From Norana najaformis (taxonomy: Eukaryota; Annelida; Clitellata; Crassiclitellata; Hormogastridae): a stretch of DNA of 64,000 bases. Below, piece by piece: positions 12,610 through 25,065 of the stretch (positions are counted from its first letter, which is position 1; the number at the start of each line of letters is the position of its first letter). The position numbers and the translations under genes are program-made. The stretch covers positions 32,826,505 through 32,890,504 of the forward strand of contig OZ029917.1 in NCBI GenBank assembly GCA_964023275.1, read 5' to 3'. The notes under the pieces are model-generated. The model did not search any database. It had not been told where the DNA came from and saw nothing but the letters and a program-made list of their open reading frames with translations.

Positions 12610-13600
12610 TCTTGCAGCATGAGAGGTGATCTCCAGTTCTACTAAGCGCCTTAGGCAGCGGCAGAGAGGGTCTGGCATGGTGCCATTCAGACGGACCAAT
12701 CAGCAGGTTGATCGCCAGGTTATAACGAATTAAACGAAACACAGGTGGTCGTCTGACGTCACTTGTCGTCTGACTGGGAGGAGCGTCTGATTTCAGCTAA
12801 TCGGATTACATAACAAATCAGGCTGTCGTATCTGAATGTCACATCATGATTAATGTCACATCAGAATTGCACAATAGAAAGCCGCTTCAATATACGACGT
12901 CACTGTACTTCAGTGGAATTGTTCTGAAATTTTGATTTTCGTGACTGATGCTGTCAGTTGTCGGGTGATTTCAGTCAGCCAGTAACCAGCAATCGTAATT
13001 GTTTACATTCTGCCATTATTTCTCGGCAACAACCCTAGATGTACCGATTTTTGCTGACCAGGATGCAGGGAAGAGTTTTAAGCCTAATCTGTCACGTAAT
13101 ATCCTTTTTAAAAAATTCCTTTATTTCACGTGAATCTTTGCGATCGAAAGATTTATTAAGTGCTGTTATCGGCCATAGTACTGTTAAAGAGAAAATGCCA
13201 CGTGGCATTTTATTTAATTTGTATAGCGCAAGTGTTACGTCTATCAGAAGCTCTGTGCGCCTGTTAGTGGCACTGGTCTGTTACGTTGACATTGAAGGCA
13301 TATCCTCTCCTAGACAGATGGACCACCAGGGCCAGGGAGCACATAGGAAGGGAACCACAATAGTCTTGTTTTGGAAGATGCACGGGGGACACACAGCTGG
13401 CCAACCGAAGCCGAGCGTATTATGTTTCATCTTGTAAGATGACGTATGACTGGATTACACAATTCAACAAGTTAGCTCAGTTTTAACTCATGCGACAATG
13501 TAGCCTATATGATAGGCTGGTTTTTATTTGTGTACAAACAAATAAAGGTTATATATTTATATAGTATTTATATATTTATATATATATAGTGAAATAGTGT
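12610..13600. other. unique sequence with one unassigned open frame
   Basis: A 132-codon plus-strand frame at 13,039-13,437 has no recognisable motif, no clear splice signals and no good start context, so it is not called a gene. Confidence 0.4.
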
Positions 13601-13604
13601 CTGT

Positions 13605-13786
13605 GGGGTACGGTAGCCGATTTGATGGAGAGCTCGGCTTGTAACGCGGGAGAAGGGGTTCGAGCATCCCCTATGTAAGACGGTTACTGTGTAGGGACCT
13701 TGAGCAAGTCCTTCACTCGAAATTACTCAGCGCCATGGATTGATGTTTAGTCATTAGATAGTGGCGCTTAATAAAGGCAGAATTAA
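13605..13786 (+). mobile_element. tRNA-derived SINE, copy 1
   Basis: It begins GGGGTACGGTAGCCGATTTG with tRNA-like A box (TAGCCGATTTG) and B box (GGTTCGAGCAT), followed by a body ending ATTAGATAGTGGCGCTTAAT. The same sequence occurs inverted at 25,066-25,226, so it is a dispersed repeat and not a tRNA gene. Confidence 0.8.
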
Positions 13787-14560
13787 TTTTAAAATAATGT
13801 TGCGTCATCCAAAGGCGGGGAACATGAAGACACCGAAATTACTCAATTGCTGAGAGCAGAACCAGAAGATATTGGCGCCGGCTGCTGCAGCTTTACTCGG
13901 ATTCTTCATATCCTTAAGACAGTAATTCTTCTGCCTCTAATCCGAGCACTCCAGTGCTCCCAGAATTCCAGCAGCACTGCATAATGTTGGCTTCATTATG
14001 ATGAAACACGCATGTCTATTATTCTTTGCTCCAATTCGTCTAACTCCGCTCAGCCACTTGCGAATTAACACGCCACGCACCGGCAGACGTCGCTGCGGAG
14101 TCGCACGAGACGCTGACGCCATCTGTGCCGAGGCGGCGCTGGATGGCGTAAACGACATATTCATTATGCTGTCATGGAGAGCACGTGCGCCCACAGGAAC
14201 TTCCGCTAAATCCAAGGCGCGTGACTCGCAAACCGATTCACCGCAGGAGACAAGGGGACCTGATGCGTCACCTCTTTCGCATAGACTATGCTTAGCAAAT
14301 AAACAGTTTCTTATTACGAAATGGGTCTCACAGGACGCGATGTAATGTAGAAGGATTTTATATAGCGCTTCTGTGGCATTAATAAGGGGATTCGAAGAAC
14401 AAGTAAGTAAGTAATTCAGTTGTTAACACGCCAAACGTCCTTCGGCTGAACGAGGAATCGTAGGCGTGGGTGGGTCAGGCGGTCAGACAACAAAAGAAAA
14501 CGGTACAAATTAAGTCTGAGAAAGATGCACATCGTTACTGACATTCTTCAGTCGGTAACA
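13787..14560. other. unique GC-richer stretch, nothing recognised
   Basis: 14,040-14,280 is GC-rich with several CpG and overlapping open frames on both strands, but no protein family was recognised. Confidence 0.4.
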
Positions 14561-15010
14561 CCTGAGACGGTGCTCCAGGAGTGCAGTCTATCTTTCACTG
14601 CTGATCATTACTGACGAGGAGATCCCTTAGGCTTTTCCGATATGGCCTTACTGTAGTGCTGTCGGCGTGATTCGTTGATGAGTTTGTTGGCGTTCCAGCA
14701 TTATGAGCGATACGCGCGGCAGACAAGTTCATTGTCGGTCGCTTCCATCGCTTTTCTAGGTGTCTTCAGAGTCGTTTTGCATCTGGGGCTTCCAAAGGCA
14801 GCCAGCGATTGATCTTCTTTCCGGGACAATTCGTAGGTTTGCTAAGCAGAGCCAGTTGGTCCAGGATGTCGGCAGCAACTTCGTCTGTCAGACGAGCAAA
14901 GCTGCCAGGTGTCATCAGTAGCCAAAAACAGTGACGAATTGATCAACGCTTGTCGGAAGGAGTCAAGATCGAGTGCCGAACGGCTTGGAAGTGGAAGCTG
15001 TTTGTTGCCA
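14560..15010 (-). mobile_element. degenerate LINE linker fragment
   Basis: Minus-strand frames contain LDLDSFRQALINSSLF, TDDTWQLCSS and, after shifts, EATDNELVCRAYRS then ANKLINESRRQHYSKAIS. This pattern (charged helix with RRxHY-x-x-x-I after a W-F/E-R-R stretch) is the region between endonuclease and reverse transcriptase of Jockey/CR1-type LINEs. Several stops interrupt it. Confidence 0.45.
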
Positions 15011-15463
15011 TGTTCTGAAGTGGACGAATTCTGACGGTGAGTGTCTCACGGTGGATGATCGCCTGATCGGCTGTTTCTGTCCGTTCGTCCGAGGGTTTAA
15101 CAGTGGACATGTCTGGTCATGCACCCTGGCGGAGCCATGCCAAAGTTGATGCCATTGAGATCTTCAGAAGAGATCTAAGTCTCACAGATGCCTAGTACTT
15201 CTAACTGGTTCGACTCTATCATATCGGAAATGAGTGTCCCTTTTCGGATGGTGCTTCGCGCGTGGGACCCGAAGGTGAGCGGGTTTGGCCCTTGGTGAGT
15301 TGCAGCAGGACCTGGTTGGGTTCGACCCTCGTAGCAGCAGCAGCGCTACGAATACACACGGAGGCGAACGATGACGAGCCAATCGGTAGAAGCCGCCTTG
15401 TCCCAGTAAAGACAGACTGGCACATATTGAGCAGTTGAGCATGGCACGAGTTGATAATGGTGC

Positions 15464-15535
15464 TGCTGCTGCTGATGATGATGATGACGACGATGATAAT
15501 GATGATGATGTTGTTGTTGCTGCTGCTGCTGATAG
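15464..15535. repeat. (GCT)/(GAT) trinucleotide cluster
   Basis: Mixed GCTGCTGATGATGATGATGA followed by GATGATGTTGTTGTTGCTGC. Degenerate. Confidence 0.8.
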
Positions 15536-15539
15536 TGGG

Positions 15540-16409
15540 CATATCAACTAATTGGTAAAAAATAAAGGAGGGAATGCAACCATAAGACCAATGATCAGTG
15601 TCGACCACTCATTTTTTCACGATAAGCCTAACACTGTCTGCACAATGCTATTCAGAGCTTACAGACGAAATGTTGTATCAGTCTTGGCAAACAAACATTG
15701 CAAACTAGATTTAGCATCTAGCATGAATCAAATTGTGACCTAAAATCTGATCCTTCGCGTACAGCTTTTACGGTAGTCCTGTTTTTCAAAATCTTCACGC
15801 ATGACTGCCAAGACAGGATCTGGTGGCCAATGATAATTTGGTCTACAGTACTAAATTTCACTTTTTTTCTTTCCCGTATTCCGTTACTTGTTTGATATCC
15901 ATAATAGATATTCTCAAACTGTGGGTTTTTACACTACCATAGTGTATTAATTAACGCTCTAATTATCTTCTAAATGGCAATAAAACAGCCTTAAATGGTA
16001 GTCTGAATGAAGTACACAACAAACTTACTGCTTTTTGATTTTCTATTAAGTGAGGGTCGGAAACAGATTGAAAAAGTTGTTTAAATTTGTATCAAAGCAA
16101 ATAATTATTCCAATAAGTTATGTAAGATCTGCGTATTTTAACAGTAATTTAGAATTAAAAATAGTCAATGCATTTTATTAGCGTTTGCTGCCAAAGTTTT
16201 GACCACTGAATATTTAGAAAATCTAGCGTTGCATATTAAATCCTAGCCAGATATCCATTGCCAGCAGATGGTTCTAATTAAAATTGATGTGTTATCCGCT
16301 CGCGGATGCTTATGTCACTAGATCTGCTGCTTTATGTTGTTGACATCATCAGTTTTGCTGCTCGTAGACCGCTGACGCCATCGGTTTTGTTGATATAGTG
16401 ATTTTCTTG
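15540..16409 (-). other. region downstream of the C2CD2L-like stop; probable 3' UTR in its right part
   Basis: AT-rich DNA directly follows the stop codon at 16,410. The end of the transcript cannot be placed. Confidence 0.35.
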
Positions 16410-16666
16410 TCATCGGAGTTGATGTTCGTAGGGGGGCGTTGATGCCACAGCAGGTATAGAGGATTGCCGACTGGCCGACGCTGAACTGAGGTGAGGTGAG
16501 GGGTGTCCAGCGGATTCCTCAGAGGAGAGGTCAACGCCACGGCTGGATAGTCGGGTGGGCGAGTCCTCGTGGCGTTTTTTATGGAACAGACGACGAAGAT
16601 TTGATCGCACGGAATTGGAACGACTACGACTTCCAGGGTCCTGTGGAATCTCAACGTGTTCCATGC
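16410..16666 (-). CDS. C2CD2L: C2CD2L-like terminal exon: second polybasic segment and stop
   Basis: The acceptor is TCAACTGCGCAG; the exon starts in phase 1 (split Ser codon) and runs about 85 codons to TGA at 16,412-16,410. It encodes MEHVEIPQDPGSRSRSNSVR, then SNLRRLFHKKRHEDSP, then a Ser-rich end. SRSRSNSVRSNLRRLFHKK is a second basic and Ser-rich cluster suited to phosphoregulated membrane binding. The last coding exon is followed by AT-rich DNA that probably holds the 3' UTR. Confidence 0.75.
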
Positions 16667-17134
16667 CTGCGCAGTTGAAACCACTTTGAGTAGTTGTTTT
16701 AAAACGTATTACAACACCTTGTTTACGGCTGGGAATATTCTCATGATATTTCATGATATTTTCATCACAGATATGTGTGATACCTAAGATTAGTATCTTT
16801 GCTACAGGCAATAAAATATAGTACGCATGCGCACAAAAGCTCCAACTCAAGAAACTTAAGACAAGAAGTCGCGCCTTCCGCTGTCTTCATTTCGTCAATG
16901 GCTGAAAATCGTCTTGCACTATATAAATGTCTGTGTTATTGGGACGGAAGAGAGTTTCTTTAGCATGGCGATATATAAATGTCCGTTTACATTACATTAC
17001 AACTTGATATTTTTCCTCTTCACTCCACCTTCATGAATTCATATCCGATTCAGACTGCTATGTTTGCCATTGCTGTAAAGGCATCGTGCATTTCGTAATC
17101 GTAATCGTTATCTCTGGATTAATCTCCGTCGGTA

Positions 17135-17645
17135 GGATTTCAGTTGCCTTTGACACTGTTGACCATTCTCTTCTTCTGAATCGTCTTCACCATTGATTCG
17201 GAGTGTCTGGTCCTCCACAAAATTGTTCTGCCGATGAGCTTAGTTCCCGCAATCAGTTGGTAGATCTCAAATGGCAGTGATTTGTCACGGGCTTCGGTGA
17301 TATGAGTGATACCTAAGATCAGTGCTTGCCAGTGCTCGGTAGTCTTTCTTTACATTACGCAAGACACCACTTAGCAGTGCATTGCTTAGTAAATATTCAC
17401 TTGGATACATTTCCACGCTGAAGAACGATCCTCAAGTTACATTTTAAATTTAATAATATTTGTCCATTCACAGTTTTCGTCAATTCCCTTCGAAAGATGA
17501 GAAGTCACATCAACTTGCAAAGACTTGGCTTATTTGACTTACGTCTTTAAAACTTCGTAGCTTACTTGTCTATATAGAGGTAGTTGATTCTGTCCGCTAT
17601 TTAGGCGTTATTTTCAATTCTTAACTAGTTCGAAGCCATTTTAAA
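17135..17645 (+). mobile_element. degenerate L2/CR1-like LINE fragment
   Basis: Plus-strand remnants read SVAFDTVDHSLLLNRLHH near 17,145-17,200 (reverse-transcriptase block with its catalytic Asp) and VVDSVRYLGVIFNS near 17,580-17,620. Both are standard L2/CR1 motifs, but the frame between them is broken. It lies in the last intron of the C2CD2L-like gene, opposite orientation. Confidence 0.6.
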
Positions 17646-18804
17646 TCATCAAATTCACATGTTGATGTTAAAAGTTGAATTTTACTCGTTATGGTCCAAT
17701 ATCTGTACACGAGTCTCCTTGCAATGCATTTGTCTCCATGGACTACAGTAAACTACAGGACTGGCTTTGTGAGAAATGACCTAACTGTCGGCTTCTTTTA
17801 GATGCAATGTATACAGAGGCTGCTCTGTTCATTATGCACCAGAGCCAGAGAAGATACCATTAATTAATACTGTGCATAGTAACTAATTAATAATTAATAT
17901 GTCAAAACGCAACGGCGAGTACCAGAGTAACCGTAAGGGTGCATCCACTGCTGCCCCTTCTCTTTTTGGTCGTAAAGGTTATTCTTTTTGTGTATGGGGT
18001 CAAATGTTTCGATAGCAGAGATTTTCTTCGATCTTCTCCCATGGCGCCGCCTAGCCAATAATAACTGTCATAAGTGCGACGAAATACTTTGCGGTCTACA
18101 AGGCTGCGTCTATCTGGTCTTCCTACAAAATTTCTCGATCGTAGCCAAATAAGGCGTGACTTTTGTTCGTTGTTTCTCGTCATACACGCAGTGGCAATTG
18201 CCCCTTTTAACCCCTAACCCCATGGGTGGCGTTGCACTCATTTACCTTACTGTTTACTTGTAACGAAGCCGATTCAACCACAAAGACCTGTAGGACTTGA
18301 AATATGCATGGAAAATTACACGAACTTAAGGCTAACAAATGATAGATCTTTAAGACCTTGGCAAAGACACAGACAAAGACAGATTACGAGAAGAAGAGAA
18401 CGATAAAGAGGTCGACAAAGAGAGATAGCGGAGAAGACTAGAGCGAAAGACAACGAAAGGCGACTAAAGTGGATAATTTAGGCATCGGGATCAACGGGTC
18501 CACAGGAAATTGAGAAAGATGAGTGTCGCGCCTAGATTGACGGATGCAAGTGACTTGATGGAAAGTAATTGGCGCGAAGGCATCCATCGCTGTTTCATCA
18601 AAACCCTGGGCGTCTCCGATAATCACCCGCATCATCTCAGAAGGCGTCTCCAGTGGCACTGCATCGAATGCAGCGACAGTAATGTCGTCTAAGCCAGTTA
18701 GAAAATTCCTATAGTCCATCTGGACGAAATGCCAATCTGGATTATATGGCATAATTCCACTGCACTCAGTTAAATACAGTCACGAGGCCCAGTAAGACTA
18801 TGGG

Positions 18805-19020
18805 CATTCTTTAATAAGCCCGGTTAAGACACTTTTAATAGGCTAGGCTATTAAGTCAGGTTCAGACAGGAATAGGCAATCTTTAATAGGCTAGGTTAAG
18901 ACAGGTTTAATAGGTCAGGTTAAGACAGGTTTAATAAGTCAGGTTAAGACAGACACAGGGAATCTTTAATAGGCCAGTTTAAGATAGGTTTGATGGGGCA
19001 GGTTAAGACAGCCATGCAGA
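18805..19020. repeat. 22-26-bp minisatellite (TTAATAGGYCAGGTTAAGACAG)
   Basis: About seven degenerate copies of a unit containing TAATAGGCTAGGTTAAGACA. It lies in the last intron of the C2CD2L-like gene. Confidence 0.8.
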
Positions 19021-19564
19021 CATACATAGACAAAGAAACGAAGCCTTGAAACGAACCAGCAAAGAATAAAGCCGATGGGGAGAGGCAGAGAACTGAGCTA
19101 AGGCTGCAAGGATGAATATTATACCAGTATACCAATGAGGCCTTTTAAGACCAAGTGAATTTTGGAGAAGACAAGCAGGCAGACACAAAGATACAGGCAC
19201 ACAGAGAGAGACCGTCAGAACAGATAAACAGAGCCAAACAACAAATGCACAGAAAGACAGAGCTTACGGAGAATAAGTTTAGGTTTCGATCGTATAGTCG
19301 GAGACTTCGACAGGTGTAGGCCTCGACTTGATTGATGTCTTTCTGACAAGCCAATCACAGGATTTTCATTTAGGCCTAAAACTCGCCTTTGTCTGCATGT
19401 CTGTATATCTGTCTGTTCGTCTGTCATGCGTCTGTTTGTCTGTTCTTCTGTTATGCGTCTCTCTGTCTGCCTAGCTGCTCCTAAAGATTGCAAACACGTC
19501 TCTTTTACTCTGTGCTCCAGCATTGCTTTTATTTTCAAATCTACTCTTCGATGTCAAGATCAGC

Positions 19565-19695
19565 AAAAATAACTGTGATGATGACGACGACGAAGACGAT
19601 AAGAATGATGATGATGATGGTGATGGTGGTGATGGTGATGGCGATGGCGTGGTGGTGGTGATGATGATGGTGATGATAATAATGATGATGCTGAC
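19565..19695. repeat. (GAT)/(GGTGAT) cluster
   Basis: GATGATGACGACGACGAAGA, GATGATGATGATGGTGATGG and related units immediately downstream of the 19.77-19.95 kb coding exon on the minus strand. Confidence 0.82.
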
Positions 19696-19769
19696 GACTC
19701 TACATGAGCTCAGATGTTGTGCACTAAGGGGCGAGTGATTTGTGGAGAGCGGAGGATGTGACATCATAC

Positions 19770-19946
19770 TTGCGGAGGTTCTTGAGGGCGGAGGGGTGAG
19801 ATAGATGCCTCCTTCGGCGGCGGCGGCGGCGAGCGACGCCTTCTCCTGGGCTCGGTCGGCGCTCTGCGATCGACTCTCAGGTTTCTTACGCTGGAATCGC
19901 TTCTTAATGGCGCCTACCAGAGTCGACCTCTTCTTGGCAGCATCGC
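19770..19946 (-). CDS. C2CD2L: C2CD2L-like exon: first polybasic segment
   Basis: The acceptor is CTTTGTCTGCAG and the donor GTATGA; phase runs 1 to 1. It encodes about 59 residues starting GDAAKKRSTLVGAIKKRFQR, followed by KKPESRSQSADRAQE and a run of Ala encoded by GCC repeats. The basic-hydrophobic pattern with flanking Ser resembles the plasma-membrane-binding tail of TMEM24. The frame stays open past the donor into a GAT-repeat stretch, which is probably not coding. Confidence 0.78.
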
Positions 19947-20150
19947 CTGCAGACAAAGACGACGAATGCAAACAAGAACCAGTTACAGCTCTCCTCTTCT
20001 TCTGCTAACAATTAGAAGGAGAAGGAAAAGGAGAAGGAAAAGGAGAAGGAGAAGAAGGAAGGAAGGAGGAGAAAGAGAACAATCGGCCCTCTAGTGACTA
20101 ATTAAGAGCAGGTCCTTTGGCGACAGTACTAGTAGTCGCCGGTCTTCCTC

Positions 20151-20151
20151 T

Positions 20152-20236
<85 letters not shown>

Positions 20237-20237
20237 G
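20151..20237. repeat. (AAT)n microsatellite
   Basis: Pure (AAT) of about 28 units. A complementary (ATT)n array lies at 20,371-20,428, so the two could pair. Confidence 0.95.
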
Positions 20238-20370
20238 ATAATTCATAGAGCGCCGTAGTATGACCGAGGCCGAAATAGGGCGCTGTACATGTACAGTTAT
20301 TATTTTTGCTGTTGTTGTTGTTGTTATTTTTTAGCCCTGAGGTACTTTTGATCCCTCAGGAAGTTAAAAA

Positions 20371-20408
<38 letters not shown>

Positions 20409-20428
20409 TGTTATTATTATTATTATCA
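20371..20428. repeat. (ATT)n microsatellite
   Basis: (ATT) of about 18 units with ACTGTT interruptions; inverted relative to the (AAT)n at 20.15 kb. Confidence 0.92.
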
Positions 20429-20734
20429 TTTGATCCTAGGTAAGAACGATCCCTCAGGGATGAAATATCACGTTAGAAGTATGTGGGAAGTCGATTTGTG
20501 GAAAATCAGGCTTCGTCCCAGTTTTAGAGGCAATCCGCAGAGATGCCTCAGAAGGCGATGGTATGACGGCCCTGGACACAGATGCAGAGGCGATGGGAAA
20601 GAAAATGAACCGCACGTCAGTCTCCCGAGACAATTGATTGCGATACGACGATCCAAGTCTGACACAAATTCCTTACCCACGGCATATATAGGGCCAAGAG
20701 TTTCGAGGGCGATAGGGACGAATATGTGAGCATT

Positions 20735-20815
20735 AGGCAACAGGGAAAACTAGGCGGGGGAGTGAGACAAGAGTGCCCATTGGAACCATTACTCTTCAAC
20801 ATCTTCCTGTAACTT
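20735..20815 (+). mobile_element. short LINE reverse-transcriptase fragment
   Basis: The plus frame encodes GGVRQECPLEPLLFNIFL, the conserved G-V-R-Q-G-C-P-L-S-P-L-L-F-N block, then a stop. The flanking 20,430-20,730 segment is open on both strands but shows no recognisable motif. Confidence 0.6.
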
Positions 20816-21394
20816 TTAACCACTCTTCAAACTCATGCTAGTGTCCGAGCATAGGGTGGTCATGATAGGGGAAAACTGAAGAACATGATTGAGTTTAAGG
20901 GCACCAAATGAAGATCTTAACAGAATGGTTGCTCTGTGCAGGCAGTTCGCGCAGGACACTAGCAGCATTCCAAGGGCATCACAGTGTGCCCCTGCAGGAT
21001 GGCATCCAATGCCGAGCCTTGGAAAAGGGAGCCCACAAAAGAGTCAATGATCCACCATCAGGCATTTGAAAAATCCGATAAAGAGTGTATTTTCATTCAT
21101 TTGGAATACATGGACAACTATAACGCTCGCATTCATGTCAGTTGAGATGCAGCCCAAGTGAGGATCCTAAGAAAACTATTGACTCAATGTCCTTAGTAAC
21201 AGACTCAAAGTTACCACCCAAGGTGAGGTAATCTAGAAACCAGGTACGAGTGTCTGATTGGAGGGAATGTAATACAGGTTGGAGAGGCAAGCAGAACAAA
21301 AGAAGGGCGAGATACGACGTCCACGTGTCGCAGAGAATTCTTGACAGACTGCATTCGGTTGAGGGTCGGTCTGTTGGCTGGTGGTCGGGAGGAC

Positions 21395-21670
21395 AGACAA
21401 ACAAATGGAAGGACGGACGGATTGGAACTAGACAGACAGACGGACGGAAGCGTGAAAGTATGGATAGATGGACAGACGGAAGGACGGACGGAAGGACGGA
21501 CGGAAGGACGGACGGAAGGACGGACAGTTGGAAGAACGAACGGATGAACGGACTGAAGGACGAACGGACTAAGAGACGAACGGACTGAAGGACGAACGCA
21601 TTGAAGGAAGGACATACAGAAGGATTGAAATACAGACGGAAGTAAGGACAAACGGAAGGACGGAATGGCA
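21395..21670. repeat. (GGAC/GGAA)n array
   Basis: Units such as GGACGGACGGAAGGACGGAC for about 270 bp. Frames through it on both strands are repeat artefacts. Confidence 0.88.
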
Positions 21671-22800
21671 GGACTGAGGATTATATATTTAGTGGAATCC
21701 GTGACTCGTAGGCCGACGGTGGACATAAAAGGCAGATAAATCGTCTGCTCCCGTCGGCGTTTATGTAGACCATCAACTCTGCACTCCATGAATTCATAAC
21801 AACAGTCTGCTTCGCACTCTAATCGCGCAAATATCTTCCGTTAGCTATTTTCGATCCACTCTATTTTGAAAGCAACGTCTACGACCAACAGACACGATAC
21901 AGATCTATTACAATGAGTCCCCAACGTCCATAAACAATCATTGTCTGGTAGTGAGGCACAAAATTGATGCCTTCAGACACCACCTGATCACCCATGAAGA
22001 CCACGCTGTCTAAATGGAGACCGCATTCGACGCCAGACGAAATACCTGTCAGCAAAGCCTTGTAAGCAACAGCAGTGTCTGATGGAGGAAAATGTTTCTC
22101 CTAACATTGATTTCCTTTGAATCATTGGGAGTTGAGCGTGCAGGCACAAACGGCAGAGTGCTTTTGTTATATGTGTTGTTTACCGGCGTTGATTCCAATG
22201 TCATCGACTGGATGTGTGTGGGGAAATGTCCGGATGGACTTAAAGGACAAGAGTGGGCTACAATGGGGCAGCGAAATGCAATAACCTTTGCAGGACACGT
22301 TCGGCCATTGTCTGAGCCGCGTTCTCCTCCTCGACTTACGTCATCCAACACCTTTTCTTTGTCAAGCAACCGCAGTTAAATCAGCTCAGTTGAACAACTT
22401 AACAACCGTTGCTTTCGGTGCAACAGATCGCCCGTTTCAGATGACGCAGAGGGTTTCAGTCTGAGATGCAGTCGTCAAAGGCTGAATTAATCAACAACGG
22501 TGGCATTCCGGCGGCTTAGAAAACACGGAGACAGGGGTGGAGGGAGGGACAGAGAGAGGGAAGGGGAGGTAGAAAGGTAGGGAGGGAGGAGGGACGGACG
22601 GACGGAAGGAAGCCGTTTATGCGACCTGGCGGAGCTTTGACCGGATGTAGGCGTGTGTTGGCACGCTCGTGCGTCTGCTGTCGACTTGATTATTTTCGGT
22701 GATTCGTCTAATTCCACTGAAATCATTTCTTTAATGGACTCCGTAATTAGACTCAGCGATGATCATTATTCGAAATAGTTCACACACATCTATCTCTTAA

Positions 22801-22897
22801 TCAGTCAGTCAGTCAGTCAGTCAGTCAGTCAGTCAGTCAGTCAGTCAGTCAGTCAGTCAGTCAGTCAGTCAGTCAGTCAGTCAGTCAGTCAGTCAGT
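22801..22897. repeat. (AGTC)24 microsatellite
   Basis: Perfect tetranucleotide array without a single interruption over about 97 bp. Confidence 0.97.
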
Positions 22898-23342
22898 GTG
22901 TCTCTCTCTCCGTTTGTATGTCCAGCTGTACCTTTACCTGATGTAAATCAACATGCTTGCATGTACGTAGCTGAATATTTGTATAGCGCCTTTTAAAAGC
23001 CCATCGAACAGTCGGACGCCCACTTCAACACACATCCACGCACTGCATGAAATCTTAAACTCACATTTCTTAATTTCACGGATATTTGCGCAAATGAAGA
23101 AATACGACGAGGCTCTATGACCTTTGCCCTATGTTCTATGACCCTTGCCTAGTGCAATGTGTTCTACTAAGCAACATATATTGGTCACATCAGATTTCAG
23201 CCAAAGAAAATATTCTATTAATAAAGAAAATATTATATTAAGAAAGAACAATATTAGTAATAATACAACACAAGAGAGGAATGCAGTCCTGTTGCATTCT
23301 GGTCTATCTCACTCTCCGTTCCTCTGTTAACTGAGTGGTCAC

Positions 23343-23797
23343 GTCATTCTCTGTGTTAAAAGATAAAGGCGATATACTTGTTGTTTATAGGCCTACGTCT
23401 CCACAGACCCTTCTCTCTGTCATTCTCTGCGTCAAAAGATAAAGGCGATATACTTGTTGTTTATAGGCCTACGTCTCCACAGACCCTTCTCTCTGTCATT
23501 CTCTGCGTCAAAAGATAAAGGCGATATACTTGTTGTTTATAGGCCTACGTCTCCACAGACCCTTCTCTCTGTCATTCTCTGCGTCAAAAGATAAAGGCGA
23601 TATACTTGTTGTTTGTAGGCCTACGTCTCCACAGACCCTTCTCTCTGTCATTCTCTGCGTCAAAAGATAAAGGCGATATACTTGTTGTTTATAGGCCTAC
23701 GTCTCCACAGACCCTTCTCTCTGTCATTCTCTGCGTCAAAAGATAAAGGCGATATACTTGTTGTTTATAGGCCTACGTCTCCACAGACCCTTCTCAG
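23343..23797. repeat. 76-bp minisatellite, six near-identical copies
   Basis: The unit starts GTCATTCTCTGCGTCAAAAG and contains TATAGGCCTACGTCTCCACA. Copies start at 23,343, 23,419, 23,495, 23,571, 23,647 and 23,723. Only single differences are seen, for example GTGTTAAAA in copy 1 and TTGTTTGTAGG in copy 4. Confidence 0.93.
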
Positions 23798-24152
23798 GTG
23801 CGTCAGTGATGGCCTTTTGGCTGAAAGGAGCAAACGAAAGAACACTATTTCCACCACCCAACTTTCGTTGGTACTCAGTAACCGACCCCGAAAGGATGAA
23901 GCATTAAGTGGGCACTAGAAGGCCTCACACGAATGATAACCCACTTAAGTATTAACCAGGAATTGATGGTGCTTAATTTAACCGTAGGCTACTTGCTGCT
24001 AAGCACTAGCAGAAACAATCGAGCAGGAATTGTGTGCCTCGACTGCAAATACGTTTGTTACTCGTCTCTTTCGCTGCACTTGTCCTAAGACATACTAAGA
24101 CATATGATCGTTTCACTGCTAGACCTTCCGACTAATTCGGAGGATTCGAAAA

Positions 24153-24490
24153 AGAAAAAGATGATGATGATGAAGAAGAAGAAAAATAAGAAGAAGAAGG
24201 AGAAGATGGAGGAGGAGGAGGAGGAGGAGGAAGAGGAGGACGAGAATAAGGAAAAAAAAGATTACGAAGATGATGATGGTGAAGAAGAAGAAAAAGGAGC
24301 AGAAGGAAGAGGAGGAGGAGGAGGAGGAAAAGGAGAACAAGAATATGAAGAAGATGATGATAATGATGAAGAAGAAGAAGAAGAAAAGGCAAAGAAAGAA
24401 AAGAAGAAGGAGGAAGAGGAAAAGAAGAAGACAAAGAAGAAGAAAAAAGAAAAAGGTGATGAAGATGAAGGAGGAGCAGAGGAGGGAAAC
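24153..24490. repeat. purine-only (GAA/GAG/GAT) tract
   Basis: About 340 bp of purine-rich plus strand with scattered T in GATGAT units. Lys/Glu-rich frames of 77-137 codons are artefacts. Confidence 0.88.
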
Positions 24491-25065
24491 AGCAGTCTGT
24501 TAAGCATGAAGTGTTAACGACTTCATGTTTCTTAGTCTCGGAATATGAGGCTGAGGCCAGTCCTCTTCTCCGCCGCAGGATCTTCCCACCTGCAGTGTAC
24601 GTCAGTGTACTCGTTTATAGCTGAGTTCGCTAGAGGGCGAAACGACTGAAGTGCAGTGAAACGTATCGATTATAACCGATGCTCGTTATGAAACTTTGTT
24701 CGGTGCTGGATTTCGGTCGTTGTAAGAATCCAACAACTGGAAACCGAGCAATGCGCAAGACAACAATAGATCTGAACAACTGAAATGTTGATTATTATCT
24801 ATTGTCTTATCTGTTGAATTTTATAGCGCCGTTATCACAATACCCAAGGCATCTTTCTCTGGTCGCCTCAAGTTAAGTCGCAGTCAAGAAACGTGATCCG
24901 TGGGAAAAGACCAGTAGAAGAATAGAATCGAGGATTTTTTCTTGGATTCATTGTTCTTCTTTGCCATTTTGAAATACTGATTAAAATCGAGGACAGGACT
25001 CAAAGCTTTTTCTTTGATGCATTGCCCTTGTCTGAATTCCACGAACTGGCATTCGTTTTTATTAT

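Noticed and set aside
24104..24517. 137-codon Lys/Glu-rich frame
   Set aside because: Purine-only tract; complementary frames are equally long and no domain is present.
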